A stretch of DNA of 64,000 bases, from NCBI RefSeq assembly GCF_002026305.1, contig NZ_MVAB01000001.1, positions 1,346,001 through 1,410,000 on the forward strand. The letters are read 5' to 3'. Positions 28,947 through 39,249 of this stretch are shown here, one piece after another. Both the position numbers and the translations under genes were made by a program. The notes beneath the pieces are model-generated. The model made no database searches and had not been told where the DNA came from. It saw only the letters and a list, made by a program, of their open reading frames with translations. The stretch's first letter is position 1. Each line of letters begins with the position of its first letter. The stretch is from Vagococcus martis. GTDB taxonomy: Bacteria; Bacillota; Bacilli; Lactobacillales; Vagococcaceae.

Positions 28947-30835
28947 TAAACATAGGAACAAAAATAGGGGGACGCTATGAAATAATTGGTAATATTGGTA
29001 GCGGTGGTATGGCAAATGTTTATTTGGCTCGAGATCTGATTTTGAATCGTGAAGTTGCAATTAAAGTATTGCGTTTTGATTTTCAAGATGACCAAAACGC
29101 CATTCGACGTTTTCAACGTGAAGCACTAGCAGCGACAGAAATGGTTCATCCCAATATTGTGAGTGTTTATGATGTTGGTGAAGAAAATGGCATGCAGTAT
29201 ATTGTCATGGAATATGTTCGAGGAACAGATTTAAAACACTATATTCGTAACTATTCCCCAATCCCATTAGATACGGTTGTTTATATGATGGAACAAATTT
29301 TGTCAGCTGTTTCACTTGCCCATGAACATGGCATTATTCACCGAGATTTGAAGCCACAAAATATTTTAGTTGATGAACAAGGCAATGTGAAAATTACTGA
29401 TTTTGGTATTGCAATCGCGTTATCTGAGACATCTTTAACTCAAACTAATACACTGCTTGGTTCTGTTCATTATTTATCACCAGAACAAGCAAGAGGTGGT
29501 ATGTCGACTAGGCAATCAGATATTTATGCTTTAGGGATTATTCTCTATGAGTTGTTAACAGGACAGGTGCCCTTTGAAGGAGAATCAGCTGTTTCAATCG
29601 CATTGAAACACTTCCAAAAAGATGTGCCATCAGTCCGTCAATATAATCCAAGTATTCCTCAGGCATTAGAAAATGTGGTGCTTCATGCAACAGCGAAAGA
29701 AGTGTCTGATCGATACAAAACAGTCAATGACATGTATTCAGATTTGAGTACTTCTCTAAGCCCTGAAAGAGCAAATGAACCAGTTTACGCACCAAGTTCT
29801 ATGACAGATGAGACAATCATGTTAACTCCTGTTAAAGAACCTGAACCAGTCGTATCAAAAATGCCATTAGAAGAATCTGATTTGGATTTACATAATCAAA
29901 ATGATGAAACATCAAATGACAAACCTCGATCGAAAAAAAGAGGAAAGGTAATTGCTACTATTCTTGGTATACTAGTTGTGATAGGTATTGGATTATTTGC
30001 ATTAGGAACTAAGCAAGATGAGGTGACTATTCCTAATATAGAAAACATGCCACAGTCTGAAGCGATTAAGGCATTAGAAGCAAAGAAAATTAAAGTTAAT
30101 CCTAAAATAGAGACAATTTCTGATGATAAAATAGAAGAAGGACGTGTTGTTAAAACACAACCACCTATTGGATCTAAAATTAAGCAAAAGGGAGAAATTG
30201 TTCTGTATATCAGTTCGGGTAAAAAATCTGTCTCGATGATGGATGTTGAGGGAATGTCAAAAAATGAAGCGAAACAAGCACTAATAAAATTTGGGTTTAA
30301 AGAAAATAACATTAGTGAAAAACAGGAAGCTTCTAGTGATGTGGAAAAAGATAATGTGATGTCACAAAGTATTCAACCTGGAACAGAAATTGTTCCTGAA
30401 AATGAAAAAATCACCTTAACTATTAGTAAAGGTCCGGATAGCTTTTCGCTTGCTTATTTGACAGGATACACACGAGACCAAGTAGCTAGATATATTGACA
30501 GTGAAGGATTGTTATTACGAAGTGAAGGACAGGATTATAGTTCTTCTGTTCCACAAGGCCAAGTTCTATATACAACACCCGCTGGAGGAACACCAGTTAA
30601 AAAAGGTGATTATATTACAGTAGTTTATTCATTAGGGCCTGAACCTGTGAAAACTGAACCAAGTAGTTCAACAGAACATTCAAGCGACACAACAGATTCT
30701 ACTGAAACGACACAACATTCTGGAGAAGGAAATCAAACGAATCAAAATCAAGGAAACCAAAATAATAATCAACAAAATCAAAATAACGGAAATACCAAGC
30801 CAAGTCAAAGTGAACCAAAAGAGAAAAAAGAATAG
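28943..30835 (+). CDS. prkC: PASTA-domain serine/threonine kinase (PrkC/IreK type)
   Basis: 630 residues. The cytoplasmic kinase domain (about 10-275) has GSGGMANVYLA, VAIKVL (Lys), HRDLKPQN, DFGIA and SPEQA. A juxtamembrane linker and one membrane segment (about 335-353, VIATILGILVVIGIGLFAL) follow, then three extracellular PASTA repeats (about 357-423, 424-495, 496-565) and a Ser/Thr- then Asn/Gln-rich tail. It senses muropeptides or lipid II and controls cell-wall homeostasis and intrinsic cephalosporin resistance in relatives. Confidence 0.95.
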   Translation: MINIGTKIGGRYEIIGNIGSGGMANVYLARDLILNREVAIKVLRFDFQDDQNAIRRFQREALAATEMVHPNIVSVYDVGEENGMQYIVMEYVRGTDLKHYIRNYSPIPLDTVVYMMEQILSAVSLAHEHGIIHRDLKPQNILVDEQGNVKITDFGIAIALSETSLTQTNTLLGSVHYLSPEQARGGMSTRQSDIYALGIILYELLTGQVPFEGESAVSIALKHFQKDVPSVRQYNPSIPQALENVVLHATAKEVSDRYKTVNDMYSDLSTSLSPERANEPVYAPSSMTDETIMLTPVKEPEPVVSKMPLEESDLDLHNQNDETSNDKPRSKKRGKVIATILGILVVIGIGLFALGTKQDEVTIPNIENMPQSEAIKALEAKKIKVNPKIETISDDKIEEGRVVKTQPPIGSKIKQKGEIVLYISSGKKSVSMMDVEGMSKNEAKQALIKFGFKENNISEKQEASSDVEKDNVMSQSIQPGTEIVPENEKITLTISKGPDSFSLAYLTGYTRDQVARYIDSEGLLLRSEGQDYSSSVPQGQVLYTTPAGGTPVKKGDYITVVYSLGPEPVKTEPSSSTEHSSDTTDSTETTQHSGEGNQTNQNQGNQNNNQQNQNNGNTKPSQSEPKEKKE

Positions 30836-30849
30836 ATATTTAGAATGAT

Positions 30850-30903
30850 TAAAAAGCAATTATTGATGTCGTAGTCATGATGTCAATAATTGCTTTTTTA
30901 TTT
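30850..30903 (+). terminator. Intrinsic terminator after prkC
   Basis: AAAAAGCAATTATTGA pairs with TCAATAATTGCTTTTT across an internal GTC-rich loop, ending in a T-run. Confidence 0.85.
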
Positions 30904-31011
30904 TGTGTATTGTCTATTCTCTTGCTGTAAGTGTGTATAAAAAAAGAAAAAGGGTATAAAAATATGGTACAATAACACATAGAATAATGTGATTATCAAA
31001 GGAGGAAGTAA

Positions 31012-31896
31012 ATGCCTAAAGGACAAATCTGTAAAGCGTTAAGTGGTTTTTATTACATTGACTATAAAGGCAAGCGTTATCAAACACGAGCACGAGGAAA
31101 TTTTAGAAATCGAAATATTACACCGCTTGTTGGTGATTGGGTAGAATTTGAAAGCACAAACGAAACAGATGGCTATATTTTAGATGTTTATGAACGAAAA
31201 AATGATTTAGTTAGGCCACCTGTTGCTAACATTGATCAAGGTGTCGTTGTATCGAGTTGTGTGGAACCTAATTTTTCTACTAATCTATTGGATCGATTTT
31301 TGGTTACGTTATCTGAAAAAGATATCGCACCCATTATTTATGTTACGAAGATGGACTTAGCTAGTGATGATGTGAAGCAAGAGATGAGCGAAATCCAGAA
31401 AGCCTATGAACAGATTGGGTACCCTATTTTACTTGCAGAGAAAGAATCATTAGATGATTTAACAAATTTTTTTAAAGATAAGTTAACGGTGTTTATGGGA
31501 CAATCAGGTGCAGGTAAGTCAACTTTGTTAAATCAATTATCACCAGATTTATCACTAAAAGTAGGAGAGATTTCCGAAAGTTTGGGACGAGGTCGCCATA
31601 CGACAAGACATGTTGAACTGATCGATTTATTTGACGGATTAGTGGCAGATACTCCTGGTTTTAGTTCAATTGATTTCTTAGAAATGACATTAGATGAATT
31701 GCCAAAACGTTTTCCAGAATTTGTTGAAGCGTCAGCTTACTGTAAATTTAGAGAATGCAAACATCGTCATGAACCAAAATGTGAAGTGAAGAGAAGAGTT
31801 GAAACTGGTGAAATATTAGCTAGTCGATATGACCACTATTTACAATTTTATGATGAGATTGATAGCCGAAAACCAGTATATAAAAAAAATAAATAA
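31012..31896 (+). CDS. rsgA: Ribosome small-subunit-dependent GTPase A
   Basis: 294 residues. An N-terminal OB fold is followed by a circularly permuted GTPase: YVTKMDLA (G4) precedes [16 protein letters not shown] (G1) and DTPGF (G3). The C-terminal zinc site is [14 protein letters not shown]. It checks late 30S assembly. RBS AAAGGAGG. rpe starts 16 bp after the stop. Confidence 0.96.
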   Translation: MPKGQICKALSGFYYIDYKGKRYQTRARGNFRNRNITPLVGDWVEFESTNETDGYILDVYERKNDLVRPPVANIDQGVVVSSCVEPNFSTNLLDRFLVTLSEKDIAPIIYVTKMDLASDDVKQEMSEIQKAYEQIGYPILLAEKESLDDLTNFFKDKLTVFMGQSGAGKSTLLNQLSPDLSLKVGEISESLGRGRHTTRHVELIDLFDGLVADTPGFSSIDFLEMTLDELPKRFPEFVEASAYCKFRECKHRHEPKCEVKRRVETGEILASRYDHYLQFYDEIDSRKPVYKKNK

Positions 31897-31912
31897 AAGT
31901 GAGGAAAAAACT

Positions 31913-32566
31913 ATGGTAAAGATAGCACCGTCAATATTAAGCGCAGATTTTTCAAAATTGGGAGAAGATGTTAAACGTGTTGATAAAGCTGGGGCAGATT
32001 ATATTCACATTGATGTAATGGATGGACAATTTGTTCCGAATATTACGTTCGGTCCAGCCCTTATTTCATCTATTCGTCCTGTGACTGATTTAGTGTTTGA
32101 TGTTCACTTGATGATAGTAGATCCGGAACGCTTTATTGATGAGTTTGCAAAAGCAGGGTCTGATATTATTACCGTTCATGCTGAAAGTACGACTCATTTA
32201 CACCGTGTCATTCAACAAATTAAAGCAAGTGGCGTGAAAGCTGGCGTGGTCATTAATCCAGGAACACCAGTTGAGATGATCAAGCCTGTTTTATCAATGG
32301 TTGATTTAGTCTTAGTGATGACAGTTAATCCAGGATTTGGTGGTCAAAAATTCATATCAGAATGTTTAGATAAAGTAAGTGAACTAGCAGAGTTACGACA
32401 AGTTAAAGGATACACCTATGAAATTGAAGTAGACGGTGGCGTGGACGATAAGACTGCAAAAGAATGTGTTGAAGCAGGAGCAGATGTGTTAGTTGCCGGA
32501 TCATATGTTTATAAATATGATGATGTAACTGAGCCGATTAAAAAATTAAAAGAAGCAGGTAAGTAA
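31913..32566 (+). CDS. rpe: Ribulose-phosphate 3-epimerase
   Basis: 217 residues from the ATG at 31913 (GTGAGG upstream); an in-frame start at 31829 would run back into rsgA. The barrel motifs are [47 protein letters not shown] and EVDGGV. Pentose phosphate pathway. The order rsgA-rpe-thiN is as in Bacillus. The stop overlaps the thiN start (TAATG). Confidence 0.96.
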   Translation: MVKIAPSILSADFSKLGEDVKRVDKAGADYIHIDVMDGQFVPNITFGPALISSIRPVTDLVFDVHLMIVDPERFIDEFAKAGSDIITVHAESTTHLHRVIQQIKASGVKAGVVINPGTPVEMIKPVLSMVDLVLVMTVNPGFGGQKFISECLDKVSELAELRQVKGYTYEIEVDGGVDDKTAKECVEAGADVLVAGSYVYKYDDVTEPIKKLKEAGK

Positions 32567-33216
32567 TGAAAAAGTCGGTTATTGTGTTGGCCGGTAGTGA
32601 TAAATCATTATGGCCAAGCATGGATATATTTGATGAAGCTAGTCATATTATTGGGGTTGATAGGGGAGCTTACGAGGGTGTTCGTCATGGATTATCTATT
32701 GATATGGCGGTAGGAGATTTTGACTCACTAAGTCTTGAAGAACTTTCTTATGTTAAAGAACATGTAGAAAAAGTGACGCAATACCCAGCTGAAAAAGATG
32801 AGACGGATACTGAAATTGGTATTTCTGTCGCTAGTGAACTATCAGAAGACGCTAAAATCATCCTAATAGGTGGCACGGGTGGGCGTTTAGATCATTTCTT
32901 AGCTAATCTATGGCTACCATTCCAAGAACGGTTTAAAACGATTGCTACAAGGTTTGTGATAAAAGACAATCAAAATACGCTTTCTTATTTTCTACCGGGA
33001 GATTATACGATTGAAAAAGAGCCAGATAAAAAATATTTAGCATATGTTTGTTTAACACCTATGACACATTTATCTTTATATGATGCGAAGTATCGTTTAG
33101 ATGATGTTGATGTGATACAACCAACTTCCTATGCAAGTAATGAATTCGTTGGCAAAACAACAAGATTTTCATTTGCAAGTGGTATGATGTGTGTCATCCA
33201 ATCTAAAGACAAATAA
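32566..33216 (+). CDS. thiN: Thiamine pyrophosphokinase
   Basis: 216 residues. GVDRGAYEGVRHGLSIDMAVGDFDS and EKDETDTEIG are the ATP/thiamine-binding signatures, and GGTGGRLDHFLANL follows. It converts thiamine to thiamine pyrophosphate. Last gene of the core operon before a bidirectional terminator. Confidence 0.94.
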   Translation: MKKSVIVLAGSDKSLWPSMDIFDEASHIIGVDRGAYEGVRHGLSIDMAVGDFDSLSLEELSYVKEHVEKVTQYPAEKDETDTEIGISVASELSEDAKIILIGGTGGRLDHFLANLWLPFQERFKTIATRFVIKDNQNTLSYFLPGDYTIEKEPDKKYLAYVCLTPMTHLSLYDAKYRLDDVDVIQPTSYASNEFVGKTTRFSFASGMMCVIQSKDK

Positions 33217-33250
33217 AAAAAGCAGCCTCTAGTTAGGTTGCTTTTTTAAT
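33215..33250. terminator. Bidirectional terminator between thiN and rpmB
   Basis: AAAAAGCAGCCT and AGGTTGCTTTTT form the stem, with A- and T-runs on both sides, serving the converging thiN and rpmB genes. Confidence 0.85.
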
Positions 33251-33260
33251 ATCTATTTTA

Positions 33261-33449
33261 TTAAACGCGTTCAACTTTACCAGATTTCAAAGCACGAGCA
33301 GAAACCCAAACTTTTTTTGGTTTACCGTCAACTAAAATACGGACTTTTTGAAGATTAGCTCCCCAAGTACGTTTAGATGCGTTCATTGCGTGAGAACGGT
33401 TGTTACCAGTTCTTGCTTTACGACCAGTTATATAACATTGTTTTGCCAT
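33261..33449 (-). CDS. rpmB: 50S ribosomal protein L28
   Basis: 62 residues: [23 protein letters not shown], then [12 protein letters not shown]. The type without the zinc-binding Cys pairs. Transcribed alone, opposite to its neighbours, as in many Bacilli. The GGAGGG site precedes the ATG on the minus strand. Confidence 0.97.
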   Translation of the reverse strand: MAKQCYITGRKARTGNNRSHAMNASKRTWGANLQKVRILVDGKPKKVWVSARALKSGKVERV

Positions 33450-33667
33450 GATATTCCCTCCTTTGCTTTGCTGGCATTTTTACGATTCTATTAATCATAC
33501 TAAAATAATTTATCATAAAAAGAAACAAAAAGCAATAAAAAATATGATAAAGTTACAATAAGAGCGATGTTATAAGCGTTTAAAGATAATTATTCTTTAA
33601 TAAAAATTGCGTTTATGATAAACTAAAGAATGATAATGGGTAATACTGACTTTGAGGAGGTAGTAAA

Positions 33668-34030
33668 ATGGCTGTAAAAATTAAAACACAAGCTGGAACC
33701 ATTGAAATTTCAAATGATGTTATAGCAACAGTTGTCGGTGGTGCTGCCACAGATATTTACGGAATCGTTGGTATGGCAAGTAAAAATCAAATTAAAGATA
33801 ATTTAAATGATATTTTAGGTAAAGAAAACTATTCTCGTGGGGTAGTAGTACGTCAAGAAGAGAATGGTGTAGCAGTAGATGTGTACATTATGGTAAGTTA
33901 CGGAACAAAAATTTCTGAAGTAAGTCGTAATGTGCAAGAAAAAGTCAAATACAATCTTGAAACAATGCTTGGCGTTGTTGCAAATTCAGTAAATGTTTTT
34001 ATCCAAGGCGTGCGCGTGCAACCTGAATAA
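33668..34030 (+). CDS. yloU: Asp23/Gls24-family protein YloU
   Basis: 120 residues of the alkaline-shock/Gls24 family (VVGGAATDIYGIVGMA; VSYGTKISEVSRNVQEKVKYNLE). In Bacilli it is always next to the fatty acid kinase gene yloV, as here. The precise function is unknown. GAGGAGG site. Confidence 0.92.
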   Translation: MAVKIKTQAGTIEISNDVIATVVGGAATDIYGIVGMASKNQIKDNLNDILGKENYSRGVVVRQEENGVAVDVYIMVSYGTKISEVSRNVQEKVKYNLETMLGVVANSVNVFIQGVRVQPE

Positions 34031-34075
34031 AATCATGCGATATTAAGTGTTAAATATACGAGGAGGAACATTTGA

Positions 34076-35752
34076 GTGGAACTAAAAGCAATCAACGGAG
34101 GGCAATTTCAAGCAATGGTACAAGTCGGAGCCAATAGACTGAACCAAAACGCCGAATTTGTCAATTCTTTAAATGTTTTCCCGGTACCAGATGGTGATAC
34201 GGGAACTAATATGGATTTATCGATGACTAGTGGAGCAAAAGCTGTTAGAGAGGCAACAACGGAACATGCTGGAGAATTAGCTGCAATATTATCTAAAGGC
34301 CTTTTAATGGGTGCACGTGGTAACTCTGGCGTTATCTTGTCACAATTATTCAGAGGATTCTCAAAAAAAATTGAAGACAAAGAAGAATTAAACGCACAAG
34401 ACTTAGCAGATGCGTTTAAAAATGGTGTAGAAGTGGCGTATAAAGCAGTGATGAAACCTGTTGAAGGAACAATTCTGACTGTTTCTAGAGGTGCTGCGAT
34501 TGCCGCGGAGAAAAAAGCCAAAGAGAGTGATGATGCACTAGAAGTCATGGAAGCTGCTCTTAAAGGTGCTAAAAAAGCGTTAGCTAAGACACCTGATATG
34601 TTGCCTGTCTTAAAAGAAGTTGGCGTGGTCGATAGTGGTGGACAAGGACTTGTTTTTATCTATGAAGGTTTCGTTGAGTCTTTATCTGGCAAAGTAGTTG
34701 AAAGTGAAATTTATCAACCATCACCAGCTCAAATGGAAGAGATGGTTAATGCTGAACATCATCGTAGTGTTCAAAGCCATATGTCAACTGAAGACATTAA
34801 ATTTGGTTACTGTACAGAAATCATGGTAAAAATTGGTGAAGGACCAACAGTTGATAGTACGTTTGATTATGACACATTTAGAAATTACTTAAATGAAATT
34901 GGTGATTCATTATTAGTTGTAGCCGATGATGAAATCATCAAAGTTCATGTTCATACAGAGCAACCTGGTGAAGTCATGAATTATGGTCAAAAATTTGGTT
35001 CATTAATCAAAATTAAAGTGGATAATATGCGCTTGCAACATGAATCATTACTTGATACTCCAAGTGCACCAGCTGTAGAAGCACCAAAAGAAAAAGTGCC
35101 TTATGGTATTATTTCAATTGCTGCTGGTAAAGGGGTTCAAGACTTGTTTAGTAGCATGGGTGTTAACCACGTGATTAGTGGTGGACAAACAATGAATCCA
35201 AGCACAGAAGATATTATGTTAGCAATCCAATCAGTGAACGCTGAAAATGTGATTATCTTACCTAATAATAAAAATATCTTCATGGCAGCTGATCAAGCCG
35301 CTGAAGTGAGTGATGTGCCAACAATCGTGATTCCATCGAAAACAATTTCTCAAGGAATGACGGCTCTATTAGGATTTAATGATCAAGTATCACTTGAAGA
35401 AAATCAAAAAAATATGTTAGAAATGCTTGAAGGTGTAACAAGCGGTCAAGTCACAACGGCTGTTCGTGACACAAGCATTGATGGCGTTGAAATTAAAAAA
35501 GACGATAACTTGGGCATGGTTGAAGGAAAAATTGTGGTATCAATGCCAAGTCGTTTTGATGCAAGTTTAGAAACATTAAAACAAATGATTGATGATGACA
35601 CTGAAATTGTGACAATCTTAATTGGTGAAGATGGAACAAGTGAAGAAGCATCATTATTAGAAGAAGCATTGCTTGAAATGGATAGTGATTTAGAAGTTGA
35701 GATTCACCAAGGAGATCAACCAGTTTATCCATATCTATTTGCAGCTGAATAA
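34076..35752 (+). CDS. yloV: Fatty acid kinase subunit A (DAK2/DegV-like, YloV)
   Basis: 558 residues with a GTG start 8-9 bp after AGGAGG. The N-terminal DhaL/DAK2 kinase domain shows NVFPVPDGDTGTNMDLSM and GARGNSGVILSQLFRGF. The C-terminal half is the YloV/FakA extension. With a FakB fatty-acid-binding partner (not in this window) it phosphorylates exogenous fatty acids, which feeds PlsX/PlsY phospholipid synthesis; plsX is two genes downstream. Confidence 0.92.
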   Translation: MELKAINGGQFQAMVQVGANRLNQNAEFVNSLNVFPVPDGDTGTNMDLSMTSGAKAVREATTEHAGELAAILSKGLLMGARGNSGVILSQLFRGFSKKIEDKEELNAQDLADAFKNGVEVAYKAVMKPVEGTILTVSRGAAIAAEKKAKESDDALEVMEAALKGAKKALAKTPDMLPVLKEVGVVDSGGQGLVFIYEGFVESLSGKVVESEIYQPSPAQMEEMVNAEHHRSVQSHMSTEDIKFGYCTEIMVKIGEGPTVDSTFDYDTFRNYLNEIGDSLLVVADDEIIKVHVHTEQPGEVMNYGQKFGSLIKIKVDNMRLQHESLLDTPSAPAVEAPKEKVPYGIISIAAGKGVQDLFSSMGVNHVISGGQTMNPSTEDIMLAIQSVNAENVIILPNNKNIFMAADQAAEVSDVPTIVIPSKTISQGMTALLGFNDQVSLEENQKNMLEMLEGVTSGQVTTAVRDTSIDGVEIKKDDNLGMVEGKIVVSMPSRFDASLETLKQMIDDDTEIVTILIGEDGTSEEASLLEEALLEMDSDLEVEIHQGDQPVYPYLFAAE

Positions 35753-35755
35753 GAT

Positions 35756-35788
35756 AAAAAAGTCAAACATTGGTTTGACTTTTTTTAA
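35756..35788 (+). terminator. Intrinsic terminator after yloV
   Basis: AAAAAAGTCAAAC and GTTTGACTTTTTTT form a short-loop hairpin with a T-run. Confidence 0.85.
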
Positions 35789-35810
35789 CAGTTAAAAAGG
35801 AGGAGTCAAA

Positions 35811-37850
35811 GTGAAACAGTTAAGTGATAGTGTAGCGACACTTAGTGGTGTTGGCCCAAAACGTGTGGAGACACTCAAAACATTACACATAGAAACGATT
35901 AATGATTTACTGACACATTATCCGTTTCGCTATGACGATATCCAAGAAAAAAAGTTAGAAGAAATTAGTGATCAAGAAAAAGTAGTCTTAAAAGGTATTG
36001 CCATTTCTGATGGGGTAGTCAATTATTATGGGCATAAAAAAAGCCGTTTAGTTTTTCGAATGATGGTGGAGCAGGCTGTTATAACTGTGACGTTTTTTAA
36101 CCAACCCTTTTTAAAAAATAAAATTCATTCGTCAGAGGAAATTGCAGTTTTTGGTAAATGGGACGCAAAGAGAAAGTCGTTAACAGGTCTCAAAATTATG
36201 GCGACACAACAGCAAGAAGAAGAGTTTGCTCCCATCTATAGTGTGAATAAACACATCAAACAACAAACACTGGTTCAACTGATTAAACAGGGGTTTGAAG
36301 GGTATGGCGAGTTGGTTGAAGAAAACTTACCAGATTACTTATTGGAAAAATATAGATTGATGCCTAAACAACAAGCTGTTAGAGCTATGCATTTTCCAGA
36401 ATCAATTGAAGAAAATCGTTTAGCAAAAAGGCGATTAGCTTTTGAAGAATTTTTCCTATTTCAATTAAAGATGATTCAATTAAAAGAAGAAGAAACAGCC
36501 AAAGAACATGGTAATCCTATTTTATATGATGTGGATGAGTTGAAACAGTTTATTAAGACATTACCGTTTGAATTAACGAATGCTCAAAAACGAGTTGTCA
36601 ACGAAATTTGTGCTGACATGAGAAGTCCTTATCACATGCATCGCTTACTACAAGGAGATGTAGGGAGTGGGAAAACAATGGTAGCAGCACTTGCTTTATT
36701 TGCCGCTTACACGGCATCCTATCAAGGAGCATTAATGGTGCCAACAGAAATTTTAGCAGAACAACATATGGAAAGTCTAACTGAATTGTTTGAAAATACG
36801 CCAGTTAGAGTAGCGTTATTAACTGGTTCGACAAAAGCGAAAGCACGTCGTCAAATATTAGCTGAGCTTTCAGAAGGTGAAATTGATATTTTAGTTGGGA
36901 CACATGCCTTAATTCAAGAAGAAGTCCAATTTTCTAATTTGGGTATTGTCATTACAGACGAGCAACATCGTTTTGGTGTGAATCAGCGAAAAATATTACG
37001 AGAAAAAGGCAATCATCCAGATGTGTTGTTTATGACAGCAACACCAATCCCTAGAACGTTGGCCATCACAGCTTATGGCGAAATGGATGTGTCGATTATT
37101 GATGAGTTACCAGCCGGACGAAAACCCATCGAAACACGTTGGGCCTTGCCAAAACAATTGGATAGTATTTTAGAAACTATGCGTGAGTTACTAAAACAAG
37201 GGCAACAAGCGTATGTGATTTGTCCGTTGATTGAAGAGTCAGAGATGCTAGATGTAAAAAATGCAACGGAAATTTACGAGCACTTATCTGCCTTTTTCTC
37301 TCCGACGTATCATGTTGATTTATTACATGGCAAGATGAAGGCTGATGAAAAAGACGCCATCATGCAAAAGTTCAAAGACAATGACACACAAGTATTGGTT
37401 TCAACAACTGTTATTGAAGTGGGCGTGAATGTCCCAAATGCCACGATGATGGTCATTATTGATGCAGATCGTTTTGGTTTAGCACAGCTTCATCAGTTAC
37501 GTGGACGTGTTGGACGTGGGCACAAAGCGTCTTATTGTGTGTTGATAGCTAATCCAAAGAGTGAACAAGGTAAAGAGCGAATGAAAATCATGACGGAAAC
37601 GACAGATGGTTTTGTATTGAGTCAAAAAGATTTGGAAATGCGAGGACCTGGTGACTTTTTTGGTGCCAAACAATCTGGTTTGCCTGAATTTAAAGTTGGT
37701 GATATGGTAGCTGATTTTATTATGTTAGAAACGGCAAGAGAAGAAGCCATTAGTCTTTGGAAAACGCCTGAGTGGATACATGATAAATCGTTTGCACCAT
37801 TAGCTAAGAGTATCAAGAGCACGACATATCAATTAAATCATTTAGATTAA
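35811..37850 (+). CDS. recG: ATP-dependent DNA helicase RecG
   Basis: 679 residues with a GTG start after AAGGAGGAG. The wedge domain (about 1-150) has LSGVGPKRVETL, then helicase motifs LLQGDVGSGKTMVAALA, TDEQHRFGVNQR, TATPIPRTLAITAYG, and QLRGRVGRG with the C-terminal TRG motif. It remodels stalled forks and Holliday junctions. Confidence 0.96.
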   Translation: MKQLSDSVATLSGVGPKRVETLKTLHIETINDLLTHYPFRYDDIQEKKLEEISDQEKVVLKGIAISDGVVNYYGHKKSRLVFRMMVEQAVITVTFFNQPFLKNKIHSSEEIAVFGKWDAKRKSLTGLKIMATQQQEEEFAPIYSVNKHIKQQTLVQLIKQGFEGYGELVEENLPDYLLEKYRLMPKQQAVRAMHFPESIEENRLAKRRLAFEEFFLFQLKMIQLKEEETAKEHGNPILYDVDELKQFIKTLPFELTNAQKRVVNEICADMRSPYHMHRLLQGDVGSGKTMVAALALFAAYTASYQGALMVPTEILAEQHMESLTELFENTPVRVALLTGSTKAKARRQILAELSEGEIDILVGTHALIQEEVQFSNLGIVITDEQHRFGVNQRKILREKGNHPDVLFMTATPIPRTLAITAYGEMDVSIIDELPAGRKPIETRWALPKQLDSILETMRELLKQGQQAYVICPLIEESEMLDVKNATEIYEHLSAFFSPTYHVDLLHGKMKADEKDAIMQKFKDNDTQVLVSTTVIEVGVNVPNATMMVIIDADRFGLAQLHQLRGRVGRGHKASYCVLIANPKSEQGKERMKIMTETTDGFVLSQKDLEMRGPGDFFGAKQSGLPEFKVGDMVADFIMLETAREEAISLWKTPEWIHDKSFAPLAKSIKSTTYQLNHLD

Positions 37851-37895
37851 CATGCTATAATAAATGCAAATTGTAAAAAAGTGAGGAATCTTATC

Positions 37896-38900
37896 ATGAA
37901 AATAGCCGTAGATGCTATGGGCGGAGACAACGCACCAAAAGCCATTGTAGAAGGTGTGATGTTAGCCAAAAAAGATTTTCCAGATATTGAATTTTTATTA
38001 TTTGGAAAAGAATCAGCGATTAAAGAATATGTGACAGACGATAAAAATATTACGATTATTCACACAGATGAAAAAATCGAAAGCGATGATGAGCCAGTTA
38101 AAGCGATTCGACGAAAAAAACAAGCCTCAATGGTCTTAGCTGCTCAAGCTGTTAAAGAAAAACAAGCAGACGCGTTGTTTTCTGCAGGTAACACAGGCGC
38201 TCTTTTAGCTGCTGGGTTGTTTGTTGTGGGGCGTATCAAACAAGTTGAACGCCCAGGACTGATGACAACGATGCCAGTTTTTACAGGTGAAAAAGGGGCT
38301 GGATTTGATTTTATTGATATGGGAGCAAATGCTGATAACAAACCGGAACATTTGTTAACATATGGTATCTTAGCTTCTTATTATGCTAGTCAAGTTCGTG
38401 GCGTGGAAAATCCTCGTGTCGGTCTTTTAAACAATGGGACGGAAGACACAAAAGGAAGCGAGCTAACAAAAAAAGCATTTGAATTATTAAAAGAAGAACC
38501 AAGTTTAAATTTTGTTGGAAATGTCGAAGCAAGAGATTTATTTAATGGTGTCGCGGATGTGGTTGTGACAGATGGTTTTACTGGAAATGCCGTGTTAAAA
38601 TCCATTGAAGGAACAGCACAAGCAATTATGAGCAATTTAAAATCATCCATTTTAGATAGTGGTTTAAAAGGAAAAATGGGGGCATTGCTACTAAAAGATA
38701 GTTTGAAAGACTTGAAACAAAAAATGGACTACTCAAATCATGGTGGAGCTGTATTGTTTGGTGTAAAAGCACCTGTTGTTAAAACACATGGCTCAACAGG
38801 ACCAGATGCGGTGAGACACACAATTAGACAAATCCATACCATGCTTGAAAAAGATGTAGTAAACAATTTAGTTGCTTATTTTGATGAGCATCAAGCATAG
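37896..38900 (+). CDS. plsX: Phosphate acyltransferase PlsX
   Basis: 334 residues from the ATG at 37896 (GTGAGG upstream). [20 protein letters not shown] is the signature; [16 protein letters not shown] and [10 protein letters not shown] follow. It converts acyl-ACP to acyl-phosphate, the first step of phosphatidic acid synthesis, and is adjacent to acpP. Confidence 0.96.
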   Translation: MKIAVDAMGGDNAPKAIVEGVMLAKKDFPDIEFLLFGKESAIKEYVTDDKNITIIHTDEKIESDDEPVKAIRRKKQASMVLAAQAVKEKQADALFSAGNTGALLAAGLFVVGRIKQVERPGLMTTMPVFTGEKGAGFDFIDMGANADNKPEHLLTYGILASYYASQVRGVENPRVGLLNNGTEDTKGSELTKKAFELLKEEPSLNFVGNVEARDLFNGVADVVVTDGFTGNAVLKSIEGTAQAIMSNLKSSILDSGLKGKMGALLLKDSLKDLKQKMDYSNHGGAVLFGVKAPVVKTHGSTGPDAVRHTIRQIHTMLEKDVVNNLVAYFDEHQA

Positions 38901-38966
38901 ACAAAAAAAGCATTTACAAGTAAAATACTAAGTAGAGTGAGTGGCTTAATAAAAGGAGGAACTTAC

Positions 38967-39206
38967 ATGTCTAGAGATGAAGTATTTGGTAAAATCCAAA
39001 CAATTATCGTTGAGCACTTTGAAGTAGATGAAGATAAAGTGACTGAAACAACAAATATCAAAGAAGATTTAGATGCAGATTCAATTAGCATTATGGAATT
39101 TGTTTTAGAATTAGAAGATGTCTTTGATGCAGAAATTTCTGATGAAGATGCAGAAAAAATTGAAACAGTTGGCGCAGCAGTTGATTATATCGTTGCAAAC
39201 CAATAA
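38967..39206 (+). CDS. acpP: Acyl carrier protein
   Basis: 79 residues from the ATG at 38967 (AAAGGAGG upstream). The phosphopantetheine serine is in LDADSISIMEFV. Acidic four-helix protein. Synteny with the usual rnc-smc-ftsY genes breaks here. Confidence 0.95.
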   Translation: MSRDEVFGKIQTIIVEHFEVDEDKVTETTNIKEDLDADSISIMEFVLELEDVFDAEISDEDAEKIETVGAAVDYIVANQ

Positions 39207-39212
39207 TAGGTA

Positions 39213-39243
39213 GGGTATCACATAAAGTGGTACTCTTTTTTAT
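39213..39243 (+). terminator. Intrinsic terminator after acpP
   Basis: GGGTATCAC (39213-39221) and GTGGTACTC (39227-39235) form the stem, followed by TTTTTTATT. Confidence 0.8.
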
Positions 39244-39249
39244 TGCCAT

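Noticed and set aside
34108-34548. 146-codon minus-strand frame inside yloV
   Set aside because: It is the antisense shadow of a strongly conserved gene, without ribosome site or recognisable product. Similar long antisense frames at 28661-29116, 29896-30312, 15581-15988 and 47491-47883 were rejected for the same reason.
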